64,000 bases of DNA from CADEED01 sp041395625 (GTDB lineage Bacteria; Pseudomonadota; Gammaproteobacteria; Steroidobacterales; Steroidobacteraceae), in NCBI GenBank assembly GCA_041395625.1, contig JAWLAE010000002.1, positions 1 to 64,000 on the forward strand, in the 5' to 3' direction. The notes under the pieces are model-generated. The model did no database searches. It was given only the letters and a program-made list of their open reading frames with translations, and was not told the origin of the DNA. Each line of letters opens with the position of its first letter. Position 1 is the stretch's first letter. This document shows, piece after piece, positions 16,508 through 25,759 of the stretch. Position numbers and translations under genes: made by a program.

Positions 16508-17221
16508 TCAAGCGCTCGCGAAAGTCGTGGCGGTCGGTGCCTGCACGAGCTCATCGAGTCGGGCGATGAATTCTCGACGAGGCAGCGAGCGGCTGCCGAG
16601 GCGGCGCAAGTGCGGCGAGGCTAGCTGGCAGTCGATCAGGGCGCAGCCGGTCGTCACCGCGCGTCGCGCCAGCCCGGCGAGCGCCGCCTTGGAGCCGTCA
16701 GGTTCGCGACTGAACATCGATTCGCCGAAGAACAGCGCGCCCTGCAGTACGCCATAGACGCCGCCGACCAGCTGGCCGTTGCGCCAGGTTTCCACGCTAT
16801 GCGCGGCACCTAGCCGGTGCAGCTCGAGATAAGCCGCGCGCATCTCAGCGGTGATCCAGGTGCCCGGGCTGTAGCGGCGCGGTGCGGCGCAGGCGTCGAG
16901 CACCGCTTCGAAGGCTCGATCGAAGGTAATCTGCAGGCCCCGCTTGCGGATGGCTTTGGCCAGGCTGCGGTTGTGATGGAAGCGCTGGGGTTCGAGCACT
17001 TCCCGCGGATCCGGCGACCACCAGAGGACGGGTTGACCAGGCGAATACCAGGGGAAAATGCCGCGCCGATAGGCCGCGAGCACTCTGCGCGGCGACAAGT
17101 CGCCACCGGCCGCCAGCAGGCCATTGGGTTCATCGAGCGCCTGCTCGAGCGGCGGGAACCAGGCGGAGTCGTCGGCTGGCGCGAGCCAAGTGACCGTCTT
17201 CGCACGCGGTGCCGGATTCAT
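16508..17221 (-). CDS. aat: leucyl/phenylalanyl-tRNA-protein transferase
   Basis: A 237-residue enzyme that adds Leu or Phe from aminoacyl-tRNA to proteins with N-terminal Lys or Arg, creating N-degrons read by ClpS. Family hallmarks are visible: FPPLEQALDEPNGLLAAGGD near the N-terminus, RRGIFPWYSPGQPVLWWSPD, the catalytic-region GGVYGVLQGALFFGESMFSR, and the end segment ALIDCQLASPHLRRLGSRSL. It is encoded 6 bases after the GNAT gene and near clpS/clpA, the pathway it feeds. Confidence 0.97.
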   Translation of the reverse strand: MNPAPRAKTVTWLAPADDSAWFPPLEQALDEPNGLLAAGGDLSPRRVLAAYRRGIFPWYSPGQPVLWWSPDPREVLEPQRFHHNRSLAKAIRKRGLQITFDRAFEAVLDACAAPRRYSPGTWITAEMRAAYLELHRLGAAHSVETWRNGQLVGGVYGVLQGALFFGESMFSREPDGSKAALAGLARRAVTTGCALIDCQLASPHLRRLGSRSLPRREFIARLDELVQAPTATTFASA

Positions 17222-17227
17222 CGGCGG

Positions 17228-18409
17228 CTACTCGTTAGCCGAATCGGGGCAAGTCGGGTCGAGAGCACGCGCAACACTGCGCACATCGCGATAGGGCACG
17301 TGGGCGCGGACGGCGGTCGCATATGCGTCTACGTGCGTGCTTTCGCGTTCGAGATAATCGGCAATAGCATCGCGAAAGCGTCGGTCTGCGATCCAGTGCG
17401 CCGACCGCGTGAGCGTGGGCTCGAAGCCACGGCTCACTTTGTGCTCACCCTGCGTGCCCGGTTCGAAGCGCTGGATACCGTGCTCGATACAGAACTCGAT
17501 CCCCTGGTGGTAACAGGTCTCGAAGTGCAGGCTGTGAAACTCATCCGCTGCACCCCAGTAACGACCGAACAGCGCGTCCTGGTGCCAGAAGAAGACCGCC
17601 GCGGCGGCGAGGTGACCCTTACGTGTGGCGAGCTTCAGCATGAACTGCTCGCCGAGCAGTGCCGGGATCGCACGAAAGAAACCGCGCGACAGATACGGCT
17701 GATGACCGTGACGCAGGAAGGTATTGCGATGCAGGGCGTAGACCGCATCGAGAATGTCGCGCGCGATGTCAGGTCCCGTGAGCGTAGCGAACTCGATGCC
17801 ACCTTCGGCCACCCGGCGCCGTTCACGTCTTGCCTTCTTGCGTTTGTCAGCGGTGAACGTGGCGAGATAATCATCGAACGACCGGTAGCCGCGGTTGTGC
17901 CAATGAAACTGCACGTCGCGTCGCGCGAGCCAGCCCGCTTGCTGTAGCGCCGCCTGATCGGAGTCGGTGGCGAACAGCGCATGGATCGAGGACCAGCCGC
18001 GTGCCAATGCTGCGTGTTGTAGCGCTGCGATCAAGCCAGACCGCAGTTCGTCGGACGCTGGCTCGCGCAGCAACAGTCGCGCGCCCGACGCCGGCGTGAA
18101 CGGCACGCCAACGACCAACTTTGGGTAATAGCTCAGGCCCAGGCGCGCGTACGCCTGCGCCCAGGCGAAATCGAAAACGAACTCACCATAGGAGTGATCC
18201 TTCACGTAGGCGGGCGCGGCGGCGGCGAGGCCCTTGTCGTCATGCAGGGCAACGATGGCCGGGGTCCAGCCGCTTTCCTGTCCCACGCAACCCTCGCTCT
18301 CCAGTGCCAACAGGAATTCATGTCGCAAGAACGGGTTGTTAGTGGAGTCGAGCGAGTTCCACGCGTCGCGGTCGAGTTCTCCTATGCTGGCATGAACAGT
18401 GGCTTGCAT
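17228..18409 (-). CDS. GNAT/FemAB-like protein (DUF482, PF04339)
   Basis: A 393-residue protein of the DUF482 (FemAB-like GNAT) family. Typical segments are NPFLRHEFLLALESEGCVG, AYVKDHSYGEFVFDFAWAQA, the basic KRKKARRERRRV and the late FEPGTQGEHKVSRGFEP. Family members are annotated as peptidoglycan-related or GNAT transferases, but the substrate is not established. It sits between trxB and aat with short gaps on both sides (21 and 6 bases), suggesting one transcript. In related genomes the aat-linked slot can hold the arginyl-tRNA-protein transferase gene; this protein is not that enzyme. Confidence 0.85.
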   Translation of the reverse strand: MQATVHASIGELDRDAWNSLDSTNNPFLRHEFLLALESEGCVGQESGWTPAIVALHDDKGLAAAAPAYVKDHSYGEFVFDFAWAQAYARLGLSYYPKLVVGVPFTPASGARLLLREPASDELRSGLIAALQHAALARGWSSIHALFATDSDQAALQQAGWLARRDVQFHWHNRGYRSFDDYLATFTADKRKKARRERRRVAEGGIEFATLTGPDIARDILDAVYALHRNTFLRHGHQPYLSRGFFRAIPALLGEQFMLKLATRKGHLAAAAVFFWHQDALFGRYWGAADEFHSLHFETCYHQGIEFCIEHGIQRFEPGTQGEHKVSRGFEPTLTRSAHWIADRRFRDAIADYLERESTHVDAYATAVRAHVPYRDVRSVARALDPTCPDSANE

Positions 18410-18430
18410 GGCGCTAACGCTGAGCGATGC

Positions 18431-19393
18431 TCACGTGCTGGTATCGAGTGCCTCGAGATATTTGTCGGCATCGAGTGCCGCCATGCAGCCAGACCCTGCG
18501 GACGTAACAGCCTGGCGATACACATGGTCCGCCACGTCCCCGGCAGCAAAGACTCCCGGTACGCTGGTCGCAGTGGCACCACCTTCGGTGCCGCTCCGCA
18601 CGGTGATATAGCCATTCTTCATCGCGAGTTGGCCTTGGAAAACACCGGTGTTGGGCGTGTGACCGATTGCGATGAACGTTCCGGTTACGTCGAGATCGCG
18701 CGGTGCTCCCCCTGCCACGGGGCGCAAGCGCACGCCATTGACGCCTTGTTCGTCGCCGAGGATTTCTTCGACCGTATGGTTCCAGATAATCTCCACCTTG
18801 CCGTCGCGTTCGAGTCCGAACAGCCGGTCCTGCAGGATCTTTTCTGCGCGCAGCTTGTCGCGGCGATGCACGAGCGTGACGTGCGCGGCGATATTCGAGA
18901 GGTACAGGGCTTCTTCCACCGCGGTATTGCCGCCGCCAATCACGGCGACACGCTGACCGCGAAAGAAGAATCCGTCACAGGTCGCGCACGCTGACACGCC
19001 TTTGCCACGGAATTTTTCCTCCGATGGCAATCCCAGATACTTGGCCGACGCACCAGTCGCGATGATCAACGCGTCGCAGGTGTACTCGCCGTTGTCGCCG
19101 ATCAGGCGCAAGGGCCGGCTGGCGAAGTCGACGGTGTGGATCTGATCGTTGACGAGCTGTGTCTGGAAACGCTCGGCGTGCGCCTGCATGCGTTGCATCA
19201 AGGCTGGGCCCTGCAGCCCGTGCGGATCGCCTGGCCAGTTGTCGACGTCCGTGGTCGTCATGAGCTGCCCGCCTTGTTCCACGCCTGTGATGAGGAGTGG
19301 CTCGCGATTGGCACGCGCCGCATAGACCGCAGCGCTGTAGCCAGCGGGGCCGGAACCGAGGATGACGAGGCGGCTGTGCCGGGGGGTGCTCAT
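18431..19393 (-). CDS. trxB: thioredoxin reductase
   Basis: A 320-residue flavoprotein from the ATG at 19393. FAD-binding motif GSGPAGYSAAVYAARA, redox-active CATC (in VSACATCDGFF), NADPH-binding VIGGGNTAVEEALYLSNIA, and the closing FAAGDVADHVYRQAVTSAGSG are all present. It reduces thioredoxin with NADPH in the cytoplasm. A much longer open frame upstream (to 19600) reads into the divergent ald gene and is rejected, because the family N-terminus fits this ATG. It is first in the trxB-GNAT-aat-infA run. Confidence 0.96.
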   Translation of the reverse strand: MSTPRHSRLVILGSGPAGYSAAVYAARANREPLLITGVEQGGQLMTTTDVDNWPGDPHGLQGPALMQRMQAHAERFQTQLVNDQIHTVDFASRPLRLIGDNGEYTCDALIIATGASAKYLGLPSEEKFRGKGVSACATCDGFFFRGQRVAVIGGGNTAVEEALYLSNIAAHVTLVHRRDKLRAEKILQDRLFGLERDGKVEIIWNHTVEEILGDEQGVNGVRLRPVAGGAPRDLDVTGTFIAIGHTPNTGVFQGQLAMKNGYITVRSGTEGGATATSVPGVFAAGDVADHVYRQAVTSAGSGCMAALDADKYLEALDTST

Positions 19394-19514
19394 GTATAAT
19401 TCCGTGCCGTGTAGCAGCGATAACGCCAAGAGGTTGTCAGGCTCAACATGATAACCCGTCGCGCATTCAAACCGGAGCCGCTCCGCCAGCCGGCGTGAGG
19501 GTGGAGACAGATTC

Positions 19515-20573
19515 ATGCGTATCGGAATCCCGCGCGAACTGAAAGCGCGCGAAGGCAGAGTAGGACTCATCCCGTCAGCTTGCGTCGAGCTGGTTCGCAA
19601 CGGACACGAGGTATGGCTCGAGCAGGGCGCTGGCGAGCAGAGCGGCTATGAGGATCAGCAATATCGCGACGTTGGCGTGCAAATCGCGCCATCGGCGGAC
19701 GAGCTGTTCAAGCGCGGCGAGATGATCGTCAAGGTGAAGGAGCCGATCGAGGCGGACCTTGCGAGGCTGCGGCGCGACCATTTGTTGTTCTGCTATCTGC
19801 ATCTGGCCGCGCTGCCGAATCTGACACGACGTCTTTGCGAGATTGGCTTGACGGCCGTCGCCTTCGAGACCGTGGAAGATCGCCTCGGACGCCTGCCGCT
19901 GCTGGCGCCGATGAGCGACATTGCGGGGCGTTTGTCGATGCAGTACGCGACGACGCTGCTGCATCAGCCGCAAGGCGGCAAAGGCATCCTGCTGGGCGGT
20001 GTTCCGGCCGCCAAACGCGGTCGCGTGGTCGTATTGGGTGGCGGCGTCGCTGGCGGCAATGCGGCATTGGTTGCCGCGGCGCTCGGTGCCGAGGTGATCG
20101 TGTTCGATACGGATCGTGACAAGCTCGTTGCCGCACGTGCGTTCGGCGCCAATGTCACCGGGCTCTATCCGCATGTTTCGGACGTGGCGGATGCGGTGCG
20201 CATCGCCGACGTCGTCATCGGTGCCGTGCTGGTGACTGGCGCGCTGGCGCCGCATGTCGTCACCGCGGAGATGGTGCGAACGATGCAGCGTGGCAGTCTG
20301 ATCGTCGATATCTCAGTGGATCAGGGCGGCTGCGTCGAGACCACGAAGCCGACGACCTACGATCAGCCCACCTATGTATGGGAAGGTGTTACGCACTTCA
20401 CCGTGACCAACATGCCGGGGGCGGTGCCGCGCACCTCGTCGCAGGCGCTGTCAGCCGCGATTGCGCCGTATATATCGCGCCTTGCCGAGCAGAGCTGGCG
20501 CGATGACGCCGGGCTCGTCCGCGGGATTAACGTGGAAGGCGGCAAGGTCGTGCATCCGGCGTTGCTGGCTTGA
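19515..20573 (+). CDS. ald: alanine dehydrogenase
   Basis: A 352-residue NAD-dependent enzyme interconverting L-alanine and pyruvate plus ammonia. The N-terminus MRIGIPRELKAREGRVGL holds the substrate arginine; the lysine in KVKEP, the histidine in FCYLHLAA, the Rossmann glycines VVVLGGGVAGGNA and the aspartate in VDISVDQGG are all present. It is slightly shorter than the usual 370 or so. GGAG at 19503-19506 serves the ATG. It stands alone between trxB (divergent) and ftsK, an insertion into the conserved gene order of this region. Confidence 0.93.
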   Translation: MRIGIPRELKAREGRVGLIPSACVELVRNGHEVWLEQGAGEQSGYEDQQYRDVGVQIAPSADELFKRGEMIVKVKEPIEADLARLRRDHLLFCYLHLAALPNLTRRLCEIGLTAVAFETVEDRLGRLPLLAPMSDIAGRLSMQYATTLLHQPQGGKGILLGGVPAAKRGRVVVLGGGVAGGNAALVAAALGAEVIVFDTDRDKLVAARAFGANVTGLYPHVSDVADAVRIADVVIGAVLVTGALAPHVVTAEMVRTMQRGSLIVDISVDQGGCVETTKPTTYDQPTYVWEGVTHFTVTNMPGAVPRTSSQALSAAIAPYISRLAEQSWRDDAGLVRGINVEGGKVVHPALLA

Positions 20574-20629
20574 CGTAGAGCCTTTAACATCAATGGTCTG
20601 CAGAATATTCTTAGTTTTGAGGTGAAGTT

Positions 20630-22951
20630 TTGGCGGCCCGTGATGTTCCTTCCAAGTTGACCGACACGGTTGCCCGTGGTTTGCGCGAGAGTGGGATCAT
20701 CGCGCTCGGGGTGGTCGCGCTCGTGATATTGGTCGCACTCGGCTCTTACAGCCCTACCGACCGCGGCTTCTCGTTCACGGGCGGTGCGGACCAGATCCAC
20801 AACGCGATCGGACCGTTCGGTGCCTGGTTGTCAGACGTGCTGTTCTTCCTGTTTGGCCGGCCGGCGTATCTATTGCCGATCATGCTGGCCGTCTCGTGTT
20901 TCTTTTTGTTCCGCAAGCGGGCGGACGCCGAGCCGGTCTCGCGCACCAATACGGCGATCCGCATCGGCGGCTTCCTGCTGTTGTTAGTGGCCAGCTGTGG
21001 CCTCGCTACCTTGCATTGGTCACCCGAGCCGTTGCGGCAGACGGCCGGCGGCGTGATCGGCAGCCTGGTCGGCAGCAGTCTCGCCGGCGCGATGAATTTC
21101 CTGGGTGCCACGCTCTTGATGCTGGCGGCGTGGATGGCGGGCGTGTCCTTGGCTTTCGGCGTGTCGTGGTTGACGGTGATCGATCGGCTGGGCGCCTGGA
21201 CTTGGGCGGGCGTCAATCGGCTGAAGGCGCAGCGTGCAACAGCCCGCGACGTCGCTGTCGGGCAGGAAGCCAAGCGCGCGCGCACGGAAACGGTGAAGGC
21301 CGAGCAGACCAAGGCTGCGGCGCGGCCCAAGCCGCGTATCGAAGCGCCGCCCGCTGCTGTGGAAAAGAGCGAACGCGTCGAGAAGGAACGGCAGGTGCCG
21401 ATGTTCGATGCGCCCAAGTCCGGTGAACTGCCGGCGCTGCAGTTGCTGGACGATCCCGGTGCGCGCGAAGTGGGCTATTCGCAGGAAGCGCTGGAAGCCA
21501 TGTCGCGTCTGGTGGAGCTCAAGCTCAGGGACTTCGGCGTCGAAGTCGAGGTGGTGGCGGTTCTGCCGGGTCCGGTCATTACCCGCTTCGAGATGCGGCC
21601 GGCGCCTGGCGTCAAGGTCAGTCAGATCACCGGGCTTGCCAAGGACCTGGCACGCGCCTTGTCTGCCATCAGCGTACGCGTGGTCGAGGTGATCCCCGGC
21701 AAGCCGGTCATGGGCCTCGAAATACCGAACGAAAAACGCGAGATCGTGACGCTCGGCGAGATCATCAAGTCCAAGGCCTACGACGATGTCAGCTCGCCGC
21801 TGGCGTTGGCGTTGGGAAAAGACATCGGCGGCGCGCCGGTATGCGCCGATCTCGCGAAGATGCCGCACCTCTTGATCGCCGGCACCACGGGTTCGGGCAA
21901 GTCCGTGGCGATCAATGCCATGGTGTTGTCGCTCCTCTACAAGAGTACGGCCGAGCACGTGCGGCTCATCATGATCGATCCGAAGATGCTGGAGCTGTCG
22001 GTCTACGAGGGTATTCCACACCTGCTGTCGCCCGTGGTCACCGACATGAAGGAGGCCGCCAACGCCTTGCGCTGGTGCGTGGCCGAGATGGAGCGTCGGT
22101 ATGCGCTGATGTCCGCACTCGGCGTGCGCAATATCGCGGGCTTCAATCGGCGCGTGAAGGACGCCATCGAAGACGGCAAGCCGATCAAGGATCCCGTGAT
22201 GCTGCAGCTGGCGGCTAACGACCCGCGCATCGACCAGAAGCAGATTCAGGATCTGACGCCGCTCCCCTATATCGTCGTGATCATCGACGAACTGGCCGAT
22301 TTGATGATGATCGTGGGCAAGAAGGTGGAAGAGTTGATCGCGCGGCTGGCGCAGAAAGCACGCGCGTCTGGCATCCATCTCGTGCTCGCCACGCAACGGC
22401 CGTCGGTCGATGTAATCACCGGTCTCATCAAGGCGAACATTCCCTGCCGCATCGCCTTCCAGGTGTCGGCGCGCGTCGATTCGCGCACGATTCTCGATCA
22501 GATGGGCGCCGAGTCGTTGCTGGGCCATGGCGACATGGTCTATCTGCCGTCGGGCACCTCGATCCCGACGCGTGTTCACGGTGCCTTCGTCAGCGACGCC
22601 GAGGTGCATCGGGTGGTCGATTCGCTGAAGAAAGCAGCGCCGCCCAACTATATCGAGGAGATACTGTCCGGCCCATCGTCGCCGATTCCCGGGATTCCGG
22701 ACGAAAACCAAACAGCCGCGTCTGTCAGTGCCGAAGAAGATCCGCTCTATGATGAAGCGGTGCGAATCGTCACGACCGAGCGCAAGCCATCGATCTCCTA
22801 TGTGCAGCGCCGGCTGAAGATTGGTTACAATCGCGCCGCGCGCCTGCTCGAGAGCATGGAGAGCGCGGGCGTGGTGGGCCAATTGCAGGCGAACGGTTCG
22901 CGCGAGGTGCTGGCACCGCCCCCGCCGGGTGCAGGTGGTGATGATGACTAA
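20630..22951 (+). CDS. ftsK: DNA translocase FtsK
   Basis: A 773-residue protein from a TTG start, supported by GAGG at 20619-20622, 7 bases upstream. Four N-terminal transmembrane segments (about residues 20-190) anchor it at the septum; a charged linker leads to the motor domain with Walker A GTTGSGKSVAINAM and Walker B YIVVIIDELADLMM. The C-terminal gamma domain (KPSISYVQRRLKIGYNRAAR) recognises KOPS sequences and activates XerCD. It coordinates chromosome dimer resolution with division. The stop overlaps the lolA start by 8 bases. Confidence 0.97.
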   Translation: MAARDVPSKLTDTVARGLRESGIIALGVVALVILVALGSYSPTDRGFSFTGGADQIHNAIGPFGAWLSDVLFFLFGRPAYLLPIMLAVSCFFLFRKRADAEPVSRTNTAIRIGGFLLLLVASCGLATLHWSPEPLRQTAGGVIGSLVGSSLAGAMNFLGATLLMLAAWMAGVSLAFGVSWLTVIDRLGAWTWAGVNRLKAQRATARDVAVGQEAKRARTETVKAEQTKAAARPKPRIEAPPAAVEKSERVEKERQVPMFDAPKSGELPALQLLDDPGAREVGYSQEALEAMSRLVELKLRDFGVEVEVVAVLPGPVITRFEMRPAPGVKVSQITGLAKDLARALSAISVRVVEVIPGKPVMGLEIPNEKREIVTLGEIIKSKAYDDVSSPLALALGKDIGGAPVCADLAKMPHLLIAGTTGSGKSVAINAMVLSLLYKSTAEHVRLIMIDPKMLELSVYEGIPHLLSPVVTDMKEAANALRWCVAEMERRYALMSALGVRNIAGFNRRVKDAIEDGKPIKDPVMLQLAANDPRIDQKQIQDLTPLPYIVVIIDELADLMMIVGKKVEELIARLAQKARASGIHLVLATQRPSVDVITGLIKANIPCRIAFQVSARVDSRTILDQMGAESLLGHGDMVYLPSGTSIPTRVHGAFVSDAEVHRVVDSLKKAAPPNYIEEILSGPSSPIPGIPDENQTAASVSAEEDPLYDEAVRIVTTERKPSISYVQRRLKIGYNRAARLLESMESAGVVGQLQANGSREVLAPPPPGAGGDDD

Positions 22952-23591
22952 GCCGTTGAGTCTGCTGCTGTGTGCATTGCTCAGCGTCGGCATGCTACAG
23001 GCGGCGGCGACGAATGCAGGGCGGCAGACGCTACTCGACCAGTACCTCGACCAGTTGCAGACGCTGCGCGTCAGCTTCGAGCAGACCATCACGGATGCGC
23101 GCGGTCGCGAGACACAGCGCGCCACTGGCATGCTGACCGTGGTCCGCCCTGGGCGGTTTCGCTGGGAACTGACGCCGGCGGACACCAATGCGACGCAGCT
23201 CATGATCGCCGACGGCAAGAACCTCTGGTTCTACGATCGCGATCTCGAACAGGTGTCGGTGCGCCCGGCGGAGTCGGCGCTGACAGCGACGCCGGCGACG
23301 CTGCTGTCGAGCACGGGGGACCTGCGCAGCGTCTTCAAGGTAGCCGAGCAGGTGCAGCGTGATGGCATCGAGTGGGTCGCAGTGACACCGCTGCGCGCGG
23401 ACGCCGACTTCAAGGAGGCGCGGCTGGGTTTCCAGCGCGGCGAATTACGCCAGATGATCCTGAAGGACAAGCTTGGCCAGACTTCGACGCTGTTGTTTGC
23501 CAACGGCGCGCGCAACGTTGCCGTTCCGGATGCTGACGTGCGCTTTTCGCCACCGGCGGGCGCGGATGTGATCGGCACTCCGGTACGCTGA
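22944..23591 (+). CDS. lolA: outer-membrane lipoprotein carrier protein LolA
   Basis: A 215-residue periplasmic chaperone that ferries lipoproteins from LolCDE to LolB. The start chosen is ATG 22944 because AGGTGG lies 5 bases upstream; the adjacent ATG at 22941 is an alternative. A signal peptide (TKPLSLLLCALLSVGMLQAAA) is followed by the family segments LRVSFEQTITDARG and PGRFRWELTP and by NLWFYDRDLEQVSV. It overlaps ftsK by 8 bases, the conserved ftsK-lolA coupling. Confidence 0.94.
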   Translation: MTKPLSLLLCALLSVGMLQAAATNAGRQTLLDQYLDQLQTLRVSFEQTITDARGRETQRATGMLTVVRPGRFRWELTPADTNATQLMIADGKNLWFYDRDLEQVSVRPAESALTATPATLLSSTGDLRSVFKVAEQVQRDGIEWVAVTPLRADADFKEARLGFQRGELRQMILKDKLGQTSTLLFANGARNVAVPDADVRFSPPAGADVIGTPVR

Positions 23592-23594
23592 ACG

Positions 23595-23990
23595 GTGCGC
23601 GAGCTTAGATTAGGTACTCTGTGGTTGGTGCTCGGCCTGATTCTGGTCGCGGCGGTTCTGACGCTGAGCTTGCTTCCCGGCGCGGATCTGCCCATCCAGG
23701 GCTTCAATGACAAACTGAACCACGCGCTGGGTTTCTTCGCGATGACCGCCTGGTTCTGCGGTTTGTATCCGCGTCGGCGCTGGATTCTTGTTTGCGGTGC
23801 CATGTTTGCACTGGGCCTGTTGATCGAGGTATTGCAAGGCTGGATGGCGGTCGGGCGCACCGCCGAGCTGCCGGATGTCGCCGCCGACATTGCCGGTATC
23901 GCTGCGGCGTTGGGCATTTCTGCGCTGGGTGTGGATAGCTGGCCCGTCTGGTGCGAGCGACTGTTAGTACGTCCAGCGAGGCACTTGTGA
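23595..23990 (+). CDS. VanZ-like membrane protein
   Basis: A 131-residue protein from a GTG start with about four transmembrane segments and the VanZ-type pattern NDKLNHALGFFAMT and LGLLIEVLQGWM followed by a conserved Asp (PDVAADIAG). VanZ-like proteins occur widely without any link to glycopeptide resistance, and the function is unknown. It is inserted between lolA and rarA, which are usually adjacent, and its stop overlaps the rarA start in a GTGA. Confidence 0.82.
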   Translation: MRELRLGTLWLVLGLILVAAVLTLSLLPGADLPIQGFNDKLNHALGFFAMTAWFCGLYPRRRWILVCGAMFALGLLIEVLQGWMAVGRTAELPDVAADIAGIAAALGISALGVDSWPVWCERLLVRPARHL

Positions 23991-25372
23991 GCTCGCTAGG
24001 GACGCGCCAGGGCGATCTGTTGCGTGACAGCACTGATGAACTGGCACACCGACCGTTGGCGGATCGCATGCGGCCGCGACACCTGGATGAGTTCGTCGGT
24101 CAGCAACATATCGTCGGCGCGGGCAAACCCTTGCGGCGCGCGCTCGAGGCCGGTCACTTGCATTCGCTGATACTGTGGGGGCCACCCGGTACCGGCAAGA
24201 CGACGCTGGCCCGCTTGATCGCGTCGCGTGCGGATGCCGAGTTCATCGCGCTGTCGGCCGTACTGGCAGGTGTGAAGGATATTCGCGAGGCGGTGCAGTT
24301 CGCGCAGTCGGGTCGTGCGGAACACGGGCGGCGTACCGTTCTGTTCCTGGACGAAGTGCACCGCTTCAACAAGTCGCAGCAGGACACGTTCTTGCCTTAC
24401 GTCGAGGACGGCACGCTCACCTTTATCGGTGCCACCACCGAGAACCCGTCGTTCGAAGTGGTGAGCGCGTTGTTGTCACGTGCGCGGGTCTACGTCCTGA
24501 AGAGCCTCGCGGTCGACGACATCGTCGCCGTATTGCAGCGCGCCTTGCTCGATCCGCAGCGCGGCCTCGCGGCGGAACAGTTAGTGGTCGATCCGGCTGC
24601 GCTCGAGCTCATCGCACAGGCGGCCGATGGTGACGCGCGGCGCGCGCTCGGCATGCTGGAGATCGCGGCCGACCTCGCGCCGGAACGCGATGGCAAACGG
24701 CACATCGATATGCGCGAGGCCGAGGAAGTGGCGAGCGGTGTGCGTCGCCGCTTCGACAAAGGCGGCGAGCAGTTCTACGATCAGATTTCGGCATTGCATA
24801 AGGCGGTGCGTGGCACCGATCCGGACGCCGCGCTGTACTGGTTTGCGCGCATGCTCGACGGCGGTTGCGATCCGCTGTACGTCGCGCGGCGTGTGGTGCG
24901 CATGGCGATGGAGGATATCGGGCTGGCCGACCCGCGCGGCTTGCAGGTGGCCCGCGATGCCTGGGACACCTACGAGCGCCTAGGCAGTCCAGAAGGAGAA
25001 CTCGCGCTTGCGATGGCCGTGGTCTACCTGGCCTGCGCGCCCAAGAGCAATTCAGTCTACGTCGCTTTGGGCGAAGCGCGGGGCGATGTGGAGAAGTTTG
25101 GCACCCTCGATGTACCGTTGCGGTTTCGCAATGCGCCGACCAAGCTGATGAAGAATCTAGGTTACGGCAGTGGTTACCAGTATGCGCATGACGCACCAGG
25201 GGCATACGTGCGTGGCGAGCGGTATCTGCCGGATGAGCTGCCCGACCGGCGGTACTATCGGCCGGTGGCGCGCGGCCTCGAGATCCGTATCGCCGAGGCG
25301 CTGACACGCTTGCGTGGTGAGGGCGTGCCGCCAGCCACCGCCGCGCGCGACCCGGACAAGGAAGGCTCATGA
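23987..25372 (+). CDS. rarA: replication-associated recombination protein A (RarA/MgsA)
   Basis: A 461-residue AAA+ ATPase related to clamp-loader subunits and RuvB, acting at stalled replication forks. The start is GTG 23987, overlapping the previous stop in GTGA with GAGG 5 bases upstream; a longer reading from 23951 exists. Motifs are MRPRHLDEFVGQQH, Walker A WGPPGTGKTTLAR, Walker B TVLFLDEVHRFNK and IGATTENPSFEV. The C-terminal tetramerisation domain contains GCDPLYVARRVVRMAMEDIG. crcB starts in a 4-base overlap at its end. Confidence 0.95.
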   Translation: MSSLGTRQGDLLRDSTDELAHRPLADRMRPRHLDEFVGQQHIVGAGKPLRRALEAGHLHSLILWGPPGTGKTTLARLIASRADAEFIALSAVLAGVKDIREAVQFAQSGRAEHGRRTVLFLDEVHRFNKSQQDTFLPYVEDGTLTFIGATTENPSFEVVSALLSRARVYVLKSLAVDDIVAVLQRALLDPQRGLAAEQLVVDPAALELIAQAADGDARRALGMLEIAADLAPERDGKRHIDMREAEEVASGVRRRFDKGGEQFYDQISALHKAVRGTDPDAALYWFARMLDGGCDPLYVARRVVRMAMEDIGLADPRGLQVARDAWDTYERLGSPEGELALAMAVVYLACAPKSNSVYVALGEARGDVEKFGTLDVPLRFRNAPTKLMKNLGYGSGYQYAHDAPGAYVRGERYLPDELPDRRYYRPVARGLEIRIAEALTRLRGEGVPPATAARDPDKEGS

Positions 25373-25740
25373 GCTGGCTACTGGTGGCGCTCGGCAGTGC
25401 GATCGGCGGCCTATTGCGCTATGGCGTGGCGCGCGTCGCGCCGATCGCGCCTGGCGGTTGGGCGATCGGCACCCTGTTCGTGAATGTCCTGGGGAGTTTC
25501 CTGATCGGCTTGCTGTATCCCTGGGTTGCAGCACGCGGCGTCAGCGCTGAGAATGCGCGGCTGTTCTGGATGACCGGCGTGCTGGGCGGGTTCACCACGT
25601 ACTCGGCGTTTGCACTCGAGACCAGTCTGTTGGGTGTAAGTGGCAACTGGACGTCGGCAGCGGGCTATACGGTCATCACGGTGGCGGGCTGTCTATTGGC
25701 CGCGCTGGCCGGCCGTGCGCTGGCGACGGCATGGTCCTGA
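25369..25740 (+). CDS. crcB: fluoride ion exporter CrcB/Fluc
   Basis: A 123-residue four-helix membrane protein. The Fluc signature is visible in GSAIGGLLRYGVAR, GTLFVNVLGSFLIGLL and the central TGVLGGFTTYSAFALE with the conserved Thr/Ser and Phe residues. CrcB forms dual-topology dimers that expel fluoride. The start overlaps rarA by 4 bases (ATGA). No fluoride riboswitch can precede it here, as the gene starts inside rarA. Confidence 0.95.
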   Translation: MSWLLVALGSAIGGLLRYGVARVAPIAPGGWAIGTLFVNVLGSFLIGLLYPWVAARGVSAENARLFWMTGVLGGFTTYSAFALETSLLGVSGNWTSAAGYTVITVAGCLLAALAGRALATAWS

Positions 25741-25759
25741 GTCGAACGACGGAGGTCTC

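Noticed and set aside
19395..19400. Perfect TATAAT on the plus strand at the trxB start
   Set aside because: No acceptable -35 box lies 16-18 bases upstream, and it sits about 115 bases before ald, so a promoter cannot be supported.
19394..19600. N-terminal extension of trxB by 69 codons
   Set aside because: The extension runs through the divergent ald promoter region and into ald, and the thioredoxin reductase family begins at the ATG at 19393.
21020..23218. Open frame of 732 codons on the minus strand opposite ftsK
   Set aside because: Codon-bias shadow of ftsK in a GC-rich genome: low-complexity His/Arg/Gln-rich translation, no recognisable motif, and full overlap with a certain gene.
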